Assembly (NCBI GenBank): GCA_000611775.1 | Contig: KK106981.1 | Location: forward strand, 3,400,672-3,464,671 | Direction: 5' to 3' | DNA: 64,000 bases | Source of the DNA: Umbilicaria muhlenbergii | Taxonomy: Eukaryota > Ascomycota > Lecanoromycetes > Umbilicariales > Umbilicariaceae | In this document: positions 10,499 through 23,224 of the stretch, piece by piece | Layout: each line of letters opens with the position of its first letter | Numbering within the stretch: the stretch's first letter is position 1 | The notes under the pieces: model-generated | The model's input: the letters and a program-made list of their open reading frames with translations, nothing else | What the model was told of the DNA's origin: nothing | Database searches by the model: none | Position numbers and translations under genes: made by a program

Positions 10499-13400
10499 TC
10501 ATCCCATAAGCACATCCCCCTCCGCATCCTCAATGGGCGGACTAGCCGGCGGCGACATCATCCCATCCGTCTGCTCCGCGGCCTCCCAGTCCCTCTGCTC
10601 CACCGCCCTTGCCACCCCCGCCTCGACGCTACGTCTGCGGCTCATCTTCTCGCCTGCCTCGTCGGCGGCCGTGCGGACGGATCGTTGCGCGGCCGCCACG
10701 ACGCCCGCGCACCACATTTCGAGGCGGCCCTTTTCGAGTTGGTGTTCGAGGGCCGCGTCTTCGGTTTCGAGATCTTGGGCTAGCGGTTCGAGTTGGGCGT
10801 CGGGGAGGTGGGGGTAGCGGGGGCGGAGGGAGGGGATGGTGGTGGCGGCGCCGAGGAGGGAGGTCGGGGTGGGGATGGTGTTGGTGTCCCAGAAACCTGG
10901 GGGTGGGAAGAGGTGGTTAGATTTCTCATCATATAGTATGGTCTGGGAGAGCAGACATAACATACCTGTATTGAAGCCTTCTCTCAAGGTCTTGAATAAA
11001 GCCGTCGCGCCAGTCTCAACCTCCACTTCCGTGTCCGGCTTGAGTTCCGTCCGATTGATAGATTCCCAATCATCCTTGATCATGCAGCGTCTCCAGATGA
11101 GCTTCTCGTTCAGCTCGTAGCGATCTTGCTCAGACGACCCGAGGCCCATGTGTTTCAAGACCTTTAACGCGAGGAAGAATCTCTTGTCTGCAAAGCCGTC
11201 GCTATCCAAATGGGTCTCAACGTCGTCAATGAGGGTGAGCATGTCGATTAGCAGTTCTGGTTCGAGCACTTGGCGTCGCACCAGCATGGATAGATTCCGC
11301 TCCATGAACTTTCGTAGGGTGGGTTTGGATTTGACAAAGCTTCTGCAGCATTGCTCTGTCACAAGCTCTGCCCCGGCTTCGTCGTCAAGGGCGTCACGCA
11401 GCGTAGGCTTGATATAGGCGTACAGCTGCTCCTGCACGGCCAAAATAGACATTCGGCGCTCACTCTTGTGAATCAAAGCCTTGTTCACATTCTCGTCCTT
11501 TGCTTTACCCACTTCGGAATCTGCGAGCAAAGCCAGCTTGCACATGCTGAGCTCGATTTTTTTCGTCCACACATTCGTTTCATCTTTCTGGGCTATAGTC
11601 AGATAATGTGCTGCTGTACGGTAGTTGTTCTCCTGCGCAATTTCATTGATCCAGGCGATCTTGGCGTATGAGGAATTAGCCCTGAGAAATCGAGTCAGGA
11701 ACGGTTGAAACTCTACACCGTGAGCGAGCAGCCCGGACAATCGCCCTGCTTCGATATATTGAGTGAAGAGAGCATTCCCCCACTCAGTTCCAAAGCGGCC
11801 GAAATACAAACTTGTACGTTCTTCATTGAGCGTCAACCTCTCTCTAAGCTCCGACTCCTCCTCATCAGTAAGACCTTCCGTTTTCAGGCGGTTTGCAGTA
11901 TCCGTCGTGTTCCGTACTAGAAGTTCCACCAGTGCCCCCATGTCGTGGTACTTTTCCGCAAGCGTCATGCCGCTGTCGGCCAGGCTGAGGTCGATAAGCT
12001 TAATGAGTAGTTCCCTGCGAATCTGGAGATATGCAGCTTCGAGAGCATCGCCCCTGGCTCTCCTCTGCGGGTCAGACTGAGCTTTAAGCCACCGAAACTT
12101 CTCGGTGTATGTTTGGCAGCAGAGCTGGATTTGGCGAGGATTGTCTCTTGCAATTTTCAAGATGATCTGCGGATCTGGCTCGCCGGTTTCCCCAGTATCG
12201 TTCTCGTGACTGATGGCCATTTCTCTTGAAAGGTCTACCAATAACTTGATTCGCTCAGGAATCCCAATTGCCGATGTCCAGAACACGGGTAGTTCTTCGA
12301 ATCCGCTGGTTAATATACCATCTTCCATTTTCTCGTCGTCAAGACCATACACCACGACGTTTTCTTCTCGAAATTTGAAAGCTGTTTCCAAAGCCGAGAT
12401 TTGGATGTCGTTGGCTTCACTGATCAATCGCGCTTGCCTAGGAGCGTCTTGGATCCCTTCAGAATATAGTTCCTCTATAGCTTTTTGAGCCCAAGGTATA
12501 ATATATTCTATGCGCCAGATGTCGTGGGTGAACCAATGCCTTACAGCATCCGTCTCTGCGTGCTCGGGTCGATTTTCGACTTTCAGATCTTCGTGCACCA
12601 TATCCACGAGTTCGGCAAGCAGGGTGGTTTTGCCTTCGTTTTTGCTAACTGCCGAGTCGTAACTGCTCCATACTGAGCTAGCGGCGGCCATCTTCTCTGC
12701 GTTCCATAGCAACTTCCATCGTGTTAGGCGACTTAAGGGAGTAAAATGTTGCTTGAGGTGCTTGGCTAGGTCTGCCAACGCGGTCGAGCGAAGACTCAGT
12801 TGGTGTTCCATAGAGGGCGTGATTGCGGGAATGTACGAGGATGTGGCCTTCATAATCTCATCACTAAGCTCCAATGCGGCCGACTCTACCTCCTTTGGCA
12901 AGAACGTTATCTCAGGCCTTCCGGAAAAGTCAAGCAAGTTATGCTGCATGCTTCCATAGAAAACAGCCTGTTCTATCTTAGTCTTGGCGGTAACTCTAGC
13001 ACGTTCCGAGGCGGAAATATTGTCTTTTTCTGGCAGAGCAGCTATTCGGACGATGCCGAAACCGTGTACCATAACCAGGCATGCCGCGTGTTCACGGTCC
13101 CGCTCCAGCATCTCTGCACTGCATCCGACTGCTCGAAAAGTCCTGTCCTTGCGGAAGTCGATGGTATCCTGGAATGGTTCCGGTAGTGTATGCGCCTCCG
13201 TTTGAAGTTGGGAATCTGGAGACTCCTCAACTTTAGAGAGCGATAACAATACTACGCTCTTTTCGAAAATGATAAACGCTGTCCTACCCGGTTCTGGCAA
13301 TTGGACTTGTGGTCTCCAGGACGCTTCCGCAGTTCTTGGGGTGGTATAGCACGAGATTGGATGTGCCACATCAATTTTCAAGGAACCGTTTGTGATAGTC

Positions 13401-14791
13401 AGACCGACCAAGCCATAGCGAGAGAGACCTTTTCCCGAAAGAGCTGTCAAGACAAGGAGTTTGAATCCCCCTGCATGACCAACCTTGGCTACCTCCTTGC
13501 CATTAGGGATGAACGTGAAGTCCAGCACCTCAAAGAGGTATTCATTTTGGTCACTGGATGGTTGGCCGCCTTCCAAGATTGCTTGAAGTAAGTCCTCTCT
13601 TCCGTCGATCTCGTGTATCAGGGAGTCCATGCCATCAAAGTTCAAGTCCCATATCTGAAAAATGCCTCTGGTTGTTGCGACGACGATGTCTCTCTGTGTC
13701 TTCTGTCTACCACCTGCAGCTTTGACAGTGGCTACATCTCTTCTCCAGCCAGTACCGCCGAAAACGTTCTTCAGACCGCCGAAAAGACCTCCGCTAGAGG
13801 CGCCATTGCCACGAAGATACTGGACATTTATCAACGGCCTGTCCCGTGCATCTTTAACAGTCAAATGAGCGACCCTTCCAGTGCTGAAAGTAAGAACGAA
13901 GCCCGCTAGTCCAGCATTCGTGACCTGGGTAACAATTTCTCCTGACACCATCCCTCCAATAGTACCATGCGTGCCCTGCTGCTTCTGCCGAACCGGGTCC
14001 TCATTCCCGGCACTTGAAATACTGTCCCAGTATGTGATCTTCCCGGAGTTCGGCATCACTACCAGAAAGCCGGGCTCTGTGGTAACCGTTGTCAATGTGC
14101 ATATTGGTAGAGGATGACGGCTATTATTTGGGGGCTGTGGCAGCCTGACAGTCAGAGGCTTGAAGCCATCAGATGGTGATGCGGACTGGGTATAACGCCA
14201 AACGATAGCTTGCGTCTGAGTAACGGCGAGAGCATAGCCACGATCGTGAGATATTTCCCCTTGCCATCGTTCTTCGCCTGCATCAGTTTCGCTCACCTCG
14301 GAATGGAGTGGATCAAGTCATACCGGTGTTCTTGTAGTCACATAGACGTTCTGGTGTCGTAGGTAGCTGGGTCACGACATAATTGTCGTTCTTCGTCTGT
14401 AACACCAATGTCAGCCTGCTGGCCCACCAAGTCTCACATTCATAATTGTCCAACACACCAGCACAATGCTTCCGTCTGCTTTGTTGCCTCTAGCTGCTCT
14501 ATCCACCTTTGGCCCCTTCTTCCTAATGGAAAGATCGGTAGGCCCCACGCTCACACCTGCTTGTTGGTTTCCAGCATGGCCATTCGGCAGAAGATGACCG
14601 TCGCCATGGTGGGCGTATCCATTCTCCTTCTTCGATTGAGGAGGCGCGATGAAGGTTTCTTGTGTCAAGCCGCTACGTTTGAGCTTCTTCGGGTTGCGTT
14701 GAGCTACGGAGTCGTCTGAGCCTGTCCGCTGCCGTCTTCGAGGGTTGCGCGCAGCAATGCTGGCGTGAGCGGAGGCTTCCGGAGAGAACAT
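10499..14791 (-). CDS. NUP133: Nucleoporin Nup133
   Basis: Scaffold nucleoporin of the Y-shaped (Nup84/Nup107) complex of the nuclear pore. Exons inferred: 14791-14459, 14396-14324 and 14277-10499, about 1,394 residues, in frame. Exon 1 begins MFSPEAS and is basic and disordered. Exon 2 reads TKNDNYVVTQLPTTPERL and joins to GEERWQGEISHDRGYALAVT, the start of the seven-bladed beta-propeller (about 130-520), followed by the alpha-helical stack to the C-terminus. The assignment rests on overall resemblance to fungal Nup133 (propeller blade words such as QAIVWRY and IFQIWDLNF) rather than on one catalytic motif. A 69-nt segment at 10,965-10,897 has intron ends and a CTAAC branch-like word and is a multiple of three, so it may be spliced out, giving about 1,371 residues. 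Confidence 0.85.
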
Positions 14792-15309
14792 GATCGAGAT
14801 GACGGTTTCAGTGAAGAAGCATGGTAAGCCTGACCAGAGAAGTCATGCAATCTTCCTCCGGTAGTGACGCTGAAGCATGCAGAACGTTTGTTGATTTTGG
14901 GTGGTAGATGCTTGAAAGCTCTAGCGCGGGTACTGCACCGAGAACTTTTTGAGAAGTCGCGTCAAAGATTTGGAGGATCTCACAACAGCTCTCACTCAAT
15001 TTAATCATCGACCCAAAGCATGAGGCATCAAATGATGATAGACCTTCATCGATGATACTTTCGTAACTCTACACAGGCTGCTCAAGCCATTTTCCGGTTT
15101 GTGGGACTTCACTCAAGATTAACGAAGCACGCCAGAGATCTCATTGACAAGCACACTTCTATTCATACTAGAATACACAGCTAGATTTCAAGCCAACTCC
15201 GTGAGCCTACTCCGCATATATCTGCAAAGCACTGAAGATCATCAAGACGCTTCGCAAAGCCAATAGAGCCCCACGTCGTTGGTCGGTGTTTCTCCGTATT
15301 TCAAGCTTC
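14792..15309. other. Intergenic: Nup133 promoter and Stf2-like 3' end
   Basis: 518 bp between two minus-strand genes. No reading frame with recognisable content. It should contain the Nup133 promoter and the terminator of the gene at 15,310. Confidence 0.35.
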
Positions 15310-15975
15310 CTAAACCTTCTTGGCCAGGTCCTCTTCTTCGATGCTCGCACCACTAGTACTATCTGCACTCTCCTCCTTCTCGAGGATCAAGTTTTCGCCA
15401 TCCTCGGGATCTTCATGATGCCCATGGAACTCTTCCTCGAAGACCGGGTCGGCCTCGACGGCCTCGAATTTGGTCTTGAACTCTCCCAGGCCGTGAGAGC
15501 TACTATTGGAGCGACGACGAGCGTTGGTGAAGTTGTAGCCATAGTCCTGCATCTCGTCTCCGGAACGACCCCTAAAGAGCAAAGTCCATCAGCTACCAGC
15601 GATGGGTAAGAATGAGGCCAGTGCAGAATGGAGTACCAGTTGCCTTTACCACCACCCTCCTTCTTCACCTTCTTCGGATCAGCATCGACGTGACCTGACT
15701 TGGCAAAGTAGCGAGGGAGGTGCTCTTCGGCTGGAGCAGTGCCGTCCGCGAGCGCAACGTGGTCACGGTCGTTGGATTTATGGGAACGAGTCACTACAGA
15801 CCAGATGTTAGCTACTCGATTCGAAGCTAAGGAGCAAACCAGTTATCAGAATCCTGGACGTTTGCTAGATGCCGCCGCGACGTGTCACCTTTGACAATTG
15901 TCCGAGAGCTTTCGGACAAACCGGATAGCATGAAGCTGACGACAGGAGTGGCAATGTGATGGGCTCTAGCTTACT
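15310..15975 (-). CDS. Stf2/Tma10-family small hydrophilic protein
   Basis: Relative of yeast Stf2 and Tma10, small hydrophilic proteins linked to F1F0-ATP synthase stabilisation, ribosomes and desiccation tolerance. Exons 15793-15637 and 15571-15310 read MTRSHKS.., then YFAKSGHVDADPKKVKKEG, GGKGNWGRSGDE across the intron, then an acidic tail. The MTR start, the YF(A/S)K-G block and the GKGNWG-GDE block match the family in order. No ATG precedes exon 2 in frame: the exon starts at TG after a CTGTAG acceptor. An upstream CTACCA followed by a GTAAGC donor at 15,974 supplies the missing A, so the start codon appears split A|TG by a 181-nt intron (15,974-15,794). That model gives 420 nt, 139 residues, exactly in frame. 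Yeast proteins are about 85 residues; the extra length is the acidic C-terminus. Confidence 0.78.
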
Positions 15976-17429
15976 GGTAGGTTCTTAGACTGATCTTGTG
16001 CAGATGGAATTGCTGAGAACTGATAGGTTGCCGGTTGGATGATTTGTTGGATGTAGAGTAGTTGGTGGTTGTCTAGAGGTAAAGGTGGGTTGAAGTAAGC
16101 CCAGGGTGAGCTTAGTGGTATTCAAACAAGGGAGCTTTGGGCAGGGCGTGACGAATAACAAGAATGCATTGCGAGAGCTTAAATGCATCGAACCGGATAC
16201 CAATTGCAAGGACATACCTCTCCAAGTTGATCTTACCGAACAGCTGTTCCAATTATTCCGGGCCAGTGATGGAATGGAACTTTAGGCAAAGGATGGTCGT
16301 CGCAACAGAAGTCTCAGGATGTAGAGGGTCTGGAAGCTACGCCCTTGGCCCATCACGCGACTCTCTACGCAACGGGATTCCGTATGGGGATTTCCAAAGC
16401 TTACCCCACACTTGGAGCGGCACCCCTGCCACTAGCAAGCGCCAGTGCCTGAAGGCCGACGGAGCAGCCCAGCCAGATCACGAGTGAAGGCATGGCCGAT
16501 GCCTGTCTTCACCGAATGCACTTTGGTCGCATATATTGTTCATAGTCATGCTTATATGTCATTGGACCAGGGCCGGGGGGACACGGCGAGGTTCGTGGGG
16601 GGACGACTGTTTGACGATTGGTTTAGTGAGAATACCCCACAGTCACTATGCATCGGGTGATTGTTCGTTTTCCCGAACCAGGCAGAAGGATTGGAAAGAT
16701 CCAACCCATGGAATCAAAACACATTTCCCCTTCCGGGAGCTCATGCAGCATTGATCAAGGTAAAGCAAAGGCAAATAGCAAAGAAATTGAGCCATTCTGT
16801 GGTAGATACCTCAGGTAAAGTACTCCGTACGGGAGACTTGTTTGCAGACACAACAAATGCTGTCGATCGCCGCCTCACTAAGGTAAGGTAAGGTAAGGTA
16901 AGACTGGAAGGTTGTCGTCATCGGTACGCTAAACCCTAGTTGGCCACCCATTCAGCCTTATCAAGGACTGCTCGATGCTCGGGCAGCTTGTACCGGAGTG
17001 CGCAGACAAGCAAGTTAGAACTGTGGCTTTGCAGAATACCCTCCCAACATGGCCATACTCACGGAGACCCTCAGCTGCAAATATATAGAGCAACGTGAAC
17101 CTTACACGCATACAGCCGATGGCCTTTTTATCCACGCCAGCTCACTTGTCAAGTCTGAGGAGTCCAACCAGTACCAGAAGTTCGCTTCTGAGCACTCCGG
17201 CAAAATCCGTGTGAGTAAGCAATTATCAACTTCACAAATCGTGAACGCGGAGCCTTAACTTGTTCCACAACACCTTCAGCGATTGTAAGACTCTTCACGG
17301 CACACACGGAAAGTAACTCTCTACTGAGGCTAGGCTCCACTCGCATTGTTGCTTTCATCACATGGTTCTTCTCAGAGATCATTGTCACTGCTTAGTTCTC
17401 ATCGTCACATCCATCCTTCTACAGTCACC
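15976..17429. other. Divergent intergenic region with AAGGT pentamer run
   Basis: 1.45 kb between the starts of the Stf2-like gene and Dre2. A run of nearly five TAAGG/AAGGT pentamers lies at 16,879-16,903. Nothing else is recognised. Small frames of 65-107 codons have no supporting motif. Confidence 0.4.
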
Positions 17430-18522
17430 ATGGCGCCCTCAGTAACGCTTGACACAACTTCCGACTTCAATCCTTCCTCAGAGATGCCATCTAAATCCAA
17501 CTCAGTTTCTCGTACATTACTTCTTTCCCCGCCATCTCTCTCATCCCATCCAGAAAAGCTCAACAATGTCCTCGAAGCGCACGACCGAAACGCCACTGAC
17601 ATGCAAATGCTCGACCGCCTATCTCTCTCTTTGGTATCTCTTCCAGACTCTACCTACGATGCCATCATCATTCTTTCCGACGTCGACGCAACACGATCAG
17701 AGTCCCAGAGCCTCATAAACCGCGATGTGTTAGCCAAGATAGTAAAGGCTCTCAAGCCAGGTGGGCGACTGCGGAGTCAAGACGGGTCCTTTGCTCGCAC
17801 CGAAGGCGTGGAAAGGACAGAAGCCATCTTGGCAGGTCTTATGGTGGAAGGTAGCGACGGGATGGTTAAGCCGAACTACGAAGCAACGCAATCTGTACCC
17901 TTGAGGTTCGGCAGGAAGAAGAGCGAAGGGGCTGCAACGGCTCTAACGAGCGCGGCTGGCACCGGTGCCGTTACTCTAAACCTGAACGGAAAGAGGAAGA
18001 ATGGGCCTCCCGTGAACACGCAACCGAATGGGGTTGGATTTGTGGATTTCAGTGACGATTTCGACGTACTCATAGAGGAGGAGGATGATGAGCTTATAGA
18101 TGAGGACACCCTTCTTGATGACGACGATCTTTCTAGGCCCATCATTCAGCGTAAGTCCACTAGGCTACTCTTTGCGTTGCTCTTGCTGACACCGGCCCAC
18201 AGCACCTGAGTGTCGTCCTAAAGCCGGCAAGCGTCGTCGTGCCTGCAAAGACTGTACCTGTGGTCTTGCCCAAAAGTTGGAAGCAGAAGATGCCGCTAAA
18301 CGCGCTAGCGCAGATGCTGCCCTGTCCTCTCTTAGCTCCGCTGCGAAGCTAAAGTCCGATGAACTAGCCGAAGTTGACTTTACGGTGCAAGGGAAAGTGG
18401 GAAGTTGTGGCAACTGTGCGTTAGGAGACGCTTTCAGGTGCGACGGGTGCCCATACATTGGTTTGCCCGCGTTCAAGCCTGGTGAGGAGGTGCGGCTCAT
18501 TAATGATGAGGTGCAATTGTAA
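17430..18522 (+). CDS. DRE2: Anamorsin homologue Dre2, cytosolic Fe-S assembly
   Basis: Electron-transfer component of cytosolic iron-sulfur cluster assembly, working with the diflavin reductase Tah18 at an early step. Exons 17430-18150 and 18203-18522 give 346 residues. The first about 150 residues are the methyltransferase-like N-terminal domain ([15 protein letters not shown]), without need for catalysis. A Gly/acidic linker follows, with DFSDDFD at about 205 and a stretch of Asp/Glu before the intron. The CIAPIN1 domain is encoded by exon 2: the first cluster motif has cysteines 244, 255, 258 and 260, and the twin CX2C motif has 309, 312, 320 and 323, ending in [14 protein letters not shown]. 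All eight cysteines are present, so it looks functional. Confidence 0.95.
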
Positions 18523-19269
18523 GGCCCGGGTGACTTTGGTAATGTTTTACGTTAGGCATGAGAGTGGCGTTCAAAGGCTTAGAGGAATACTATTGGCGGA
18601 TCCTGTACAGGTGCATGCTCTGGAGTCAAGCATGAATTCGTTTGTTGAAAATTAGGGCTAGCGGGTACATACCCAATCTATGCGATACTAGATACTATGT
18701 CTATGACTACTCCTCCGCACTGCCCCAGTTGATCATCATTCAATTAGATGTACTCCGAAGAGCACCTGAATCAATCCCCGGTGTATCAGTCAGGGTCTCG
18801 TTGCTGCCTTCGAAAGGTCTGAAGAGCCGGACTCCTCAGACTAGCCTCTAGGCTATCATTGTTGCCCAGGTCCCAGCCAATGTCACTATACAGACTAAGC
18901 CAACGGAAGCCACTCTAAAGATGGCGAATTCATGGGGTCAATATGATCTCCTCTCTGGGGTTCGACTCTCCTAGAGATCGAAGGAAGAAACCCTATGGAT
19001 TTGGCGAAAACGGACCTCAGGGCTGGGGCAGAAGCTCCTCTGCCTCAACCCGGACTGCGAGAGACTGATGCAGATAGCTGCGCAGCTTCTGCTAACGCAA
19101 TTCTCAGAGAGAAAGGATGAAGAAGCAGTGAAACATCCAAATACAGAGTCACTGATCGGCAAAGAGATGTATAGCGCATATCTGTAGTTTACAGGATTAC
19201 CAACCATACCACGTTGAACGACTGAAATGCATAAGACCTCATAATACGCCACCATTGCTCTTGCAACCG
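18523..19269. other. Convergent intergenic region, nothing recognised
   Basis: Tail-to-tail interval of 747 bp between Dre2 and the p24 gene. No gene or repeat recognised; expected to contain two 3' untranslated regions. Confidence 0.35.
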
Positions 19270-20096
19270 CTATGTGAGCTTTTGCTTGATGAAGAATGCC
19301 CTTAGATGCGACAACTGCCACGCGCACGTGACCCCCAATACCAGTAGCTGAACGAGTGTCCACCTCACCACCCTAGCGTTCGTCGATTCAGACTGGTCTC
19401 TGAACTCCGCTTCTCGTTCCTATAGCACGCCCCTGTCAGTATCGATGCCAAATCGGCCCAAATCAACAACTCCGACTTACTCTCTGAAACACTTGCTCCC
19501 TCCTTATATCTTGCAATCTCCCATTAAGATCCTTGACCCTCTGGACCAAATCCATAATCTTCCCCTTATCTGTACTCTCGATCGCGCTCGTCTCCCCAAT
19601 GGCGATGTCCAGCGTCAACTTGATGCCTCCCACCGGCTGGCCCGAGCTAAGCCAGCCGCCAGTGCTGGGCGGGCCCAAGGGCGTGAAGCAGATTTTGTGG
19701 TCGCCACTGTCGGCCGCGCTGAAGGTGAAGCGGCCGGCTGAAGAGCCTTTTTGTGCGACGACGCGGTGGTCGTTGTCGAAGACTTCGTCGACGGAGATGA
19801 AGATGCCGATGTCGGGGTGAGAGGTGAAGGTGTTCATGGCAGTGTCGAAATGTTCTGCTTTGTAGTGGCCTGGATGATGGGTAAGCCCAACACTATCGGA
19901 ATAGATGAGTTTATATCGCGGTCGACTCGTCCTTACCAACGACAAGGGTGTCCTTTGGAAGCTCCTCGTAGAAGCATTTGGGCGTCGTGCCCTCCATGTA
20001 GAAGTAGAGGGCATCTGCAGGGGCGACGAGGGCCAATATGATGGAAAGAAGCAATGACTGTAGCAGCCGTGATGGCCGTCGATATGATCTCTCCAT
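19270..20096 (-). CDS. p24 (emp24/gp25L) family cargo receptor
   Basis: Type I membrane protein of early secretory vesicles (COPII/COPI), involved in selecting GPI-anchored and other cargo. Exons 20096-19937, 19869-19481 and 19419-19270 give 232 residues. Residues 1-29 are a signal peptide. The GOLD domain follows, starting [17 protein letters not shown] with its partner cysteine in HKICFTPL. A coiled-coil neck comes next ([19 protein letters not shown]), completed in exon 3 by [11 protein letters not shown], then one membrane helix ([14 protein letters not shown]) and a short tail [11 protein letters not shown]. The tail has the FF exit signal and a lysine-based retrieval-like end. The opening words resemble Erp1-type members, but the subfamily is not certain. 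It shares a 277-bp divergent promoter with Swc4. Confidence 0.92.
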
Positions 20097-20373
20097 CTTC
20101 AGGGTACGGGGGGTGGAGTGGAGGAGCGGAGAACACGCAGCCTCCTTTCGCGAAGTGGAAGTTGACACCCTTTCGGTTGGTGACCCGTGAATTTCTGACA
20201 GGGGTCGTGAGTATCGCCTTTGTTGCCGTTGCCCTCGACTTCCCGATCGATCTGAGGCACTGCGGATCATTCAACAACGGCGACTTGTTCGTCTACATTG
20301 GTGGCCATTTTTTGCATTTACGGTTGCAAAAGAAGATTGACAAGCCTGCCCTGTGCAGCGCCAGCCTGTCACG
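20097..20373. promoter_or_regulatory. Short bidirectional promoter, p24 / Swc4
   Basis: The 277 bp between two divergent start codons must carry both promoters. No TATA box was identified. Confidence 0.4.
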
Positions 20374-22561
20374 ATGACTTCCGCCGATGTGCGCGACGTG
20401 CTGGACCTGCCCACAAGCGACGGGCACCCACGACCAGCAAAGAAACAGAAAACAGTTGAGAAGAGACCTGGTAAATATACTCAAGGCGCATGTGTTTAAT
20501 GGGATAGTCTGACAGTGAATAGAGGGTATTACTCGAGAGTTGTTCGCTTTGCTAGGAGAAAGGGCACCGCCGGTAGCAATCACAGACCACATCAAGTATA
20601 AGGAGAGGCCGAAATCGAGACATAAGGCTCAGCGATGGTTTGTCACGGCCGTAGATCACGAGCGTGTCACGGGTTGATGTGCTGACCGATGTAGGGTGAT
20701 GACCCCTTTTACCAACCCGGCTCGCAAAGACGGACTGGTCCTAAGACACTGGAAGAGGGCCCCCGACGCAACTACAACAGGCGTACCTCCTGCTACTCCA
20801 GCATCCGCAGAAACCCCAGGTGGAGCCAATGGTGTACCTGAAAGCTCCCAAGATAGTAAGGTGACGCAGACGGAAGCCGACTACCACTTTGCCAAATTCA
20901 ACGTTAAAGTAGAGGCGCCGGAATACAACGACGATCAGTATGAGGCGTATTTGAAAAGTGATGAATGGAGTAGGGAGGAAACAGATTATCTGATCAACAT
21001 GGCTAAAGATTACGACTTGCGGTGGATTGTCATTGCTGATCGGTACGACTACCAACCAAACAAGACACCGGCAGAGGAAAACTCGAAAGCTGTCGTGATG
21101 CCGCTAAAGCAAAGGACTATGGAAGCCCTCAAAGCGCGATACTACGAAATAGCAGCCAAGATCATGGCTCTCCACCACCCCGTCTCCACCATGTCCACCA
21201 TCGAATTCGACCTACACGAAAAAATGACCAAGTTCAAACCGGACCAAGAAGCCACCCGAAAACAACTCGCCGAAGCGCTCCTCTCGCGCTCCCCCGAAGA
21301 AATCAAAGAAGAAGAGATCCTCCTCGGCGAGCTCAAGCGCATCGTCACAAACGAAGAGCGCTTCTCCCTCGAACGGCGCGAACTCTACGCCCGCCTCGAA
21401 GCGCCCCAAAGCTCCGGCAACACCGCCATGTACCAATCCAGCCAGGGCCTTGCCCAACTAATGCAAACCCTCCTCAGCGCCGACAAGAACAAGAAACGCC
21501 GCTCACTCATGGGGCCCAGCGAAGGCGCCTCCAGCCCCGCCACCGCCGCCGGCGGCACTTCCACCCAAAACCCCAACACGCAACCCGACCGCTCCTCCCA
21601 CCGCGACTCCCTCGGCGGCTCCGCCGTCAAAAAACCCTCCTCCAACCCTGCCACCCAACGCCAGCTCACCCCGCGCGAAGAAATCAAATTCGGCATCTCC
21701 CACCACGAGCGCCTCACATCCGGCGTGCAGTTCCGGCACGAACGCGTCACGAAGCTCGCACAGGCGAAATCGAACGTGCAGGCGGCGAAAATCAGCGCCG
21801 CGCTGGCGGAGTTGCAGATTCCGGCCCGGCTGGTCATGCCGACGGCTAAGGTGGTGGCGGAGTATGAGAGGTTGATTGCGAGTATTCATACGCTTTTGGA
21901 TGTTAGGAAGGTGGGGGAGAAGGTTGAGGGGGAGATTAGGGTTGTGAGGGCGCAGAGGGAGATGGTGGGGGGGAGGAGGGAGGGGGGTGCGGATGAAGGG
22001 GGGGAGGGGGATGGGGGGAAGATGGAGGGGGAGGAGGCGCAGCGGGGTTCTAGTCCTGCGGCAGCGGGGGTGGAGAAGCGGGGTGGTGACAGGGAGGATG
22101 TGGAAGCTGTAGAGGGAGATGAAGAAGAGGCCGGAGCGGAAGAGGACAAGGAAAAGGAAATGGCGAAACTCGGCCGCGCACGGGCCGAGAACGATGATGG
22201 CGACGAAGACAACGACGGAGAAGAGGGAGACGAAAACGACAACGAAGACGAAGAAGAAGACGAGCGGGACGAAGAAGCAGAAGAACAAGCCAGCCTCGAC
22301 GCCGACGCCGACGGAGTTGAAGAGGAAGACGAAGAGAAAGCCAGCACCGACGAAGACGAGGGAGACGGCGATGATCAGGACGGGAACTCGGACGGTAACG
22401 AGGAACCCGACGATGCGGTGGAGGAAGCCGCCGAACGCGCGAGCGTAGCACCAAGCACCCGAAGCGGCGGTGGTGGAGGGGGATCGGCGCTGAAGCGCAG
22501 CGCGAGCGAGTTGAGTGTGAGTGCTGCTAGTGACAAGAGCGCGAAACGGCCGCGGAAGTAG
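20374..22561 (+). CDS. SWC4: Swc4 (DMAP1 homologue), SWR1/NuA4 subunit
   Basis: Chromatin protein shared by the SWR1 remodeller, which deposits H2A.Z, and the NuA4 acetyltransferase. Exons 20374-20470, 20523-20637 and 20695-22561 give 692 residues. The N-terminus reads MTSADVRDVLDLP, followed by the conserved KYKERPKSRHKAQRW end of exon 2. A SANT/Myb-like domain (DEWSREETDYLINMAKDYD, about 155-190) comes next. The DMAP1 domain follows, and the C-terminal 150 residues are almost purely Asp/Glu. From about 21,900 to 22,050 the coding strand becomes very G-rich, changing codon use; this is read as low-complexity coding drift, not transfer. The overlapping long minus-strand frame at 21,503-22,564 is a shadow of this bias. 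Confidence 0.92.
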
Positions 22562-23224
22562 CACAGCGGTAGTAGTGTGACTGTTTCATATGCTATGAAA
22601 GCAAGGTCAGAGTTTGAATTTCTGATATCTCCCCTTTTCTGATTGATTGATTGATTGGTTGATTGATCGAATACCCCCTGGTTTCCTCATCCCCACCCAT
22701 CACAATCGCAAGATGTCAGCGTTCAATTTCAATGATTTCCATCAGAAAGAAACGCAATATCCATTAATCTCGCAAGAACTATCTACCTCAACCTCAACCT
22801 CAACTCAGATAATGCAGTGGATCATCGCCCTACTCAGTAAGTAGAACTCCCCCGAAACTGCGGCACCCAAGTACACGACTAACGTGTGTGGTATTGAAAA
22901 AAAAAAGCTGGCTGGCATCGCTACACGAGGGGGGTTTCGTGTGTCCATAATAATGGACAATTAATCCCCTCAGTAATCGATGCCTGCCCCCCCCCCGTAC
23001 ATGAAAAGCAAAGCAGGAGAGCCTCCGAACCAGATCAGTGGGTATCGTTGAGGAAAGCACTTGCCGCCCCCCTGCGCCGGCTACAAATGCTTCCCCCCCT
23101 GCCCCTGACCCTCCAAGAGGCGCCTCGTCAAGCCTATCGCGCGTGCCAGGTATTAGTGTCTGTCTTTAAGTGAATGTGGTATGACTTAGGAAATCCGGTA
23201 CAAGCAAAACGCACCACAAGCTCC
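22562..23224. other. Convergent intergenic region with simple repeats
   Basis: Contains a TGAT tetranucleotide run at about 22,640-22,669, a short CTCAAC run near 22,786-22,806, an A-run near 22,898 and a C-run near 22,986. No gene recognised. Confidence 0.5.

Noticed and set aside
21503-22564. 353-codon minus-strand frame opposite Swc4
   Set aside because: Antisense shadow produced by the acidic, purine-rich coding sequence of Swc4; composition is pure Phe/Leu/Val.
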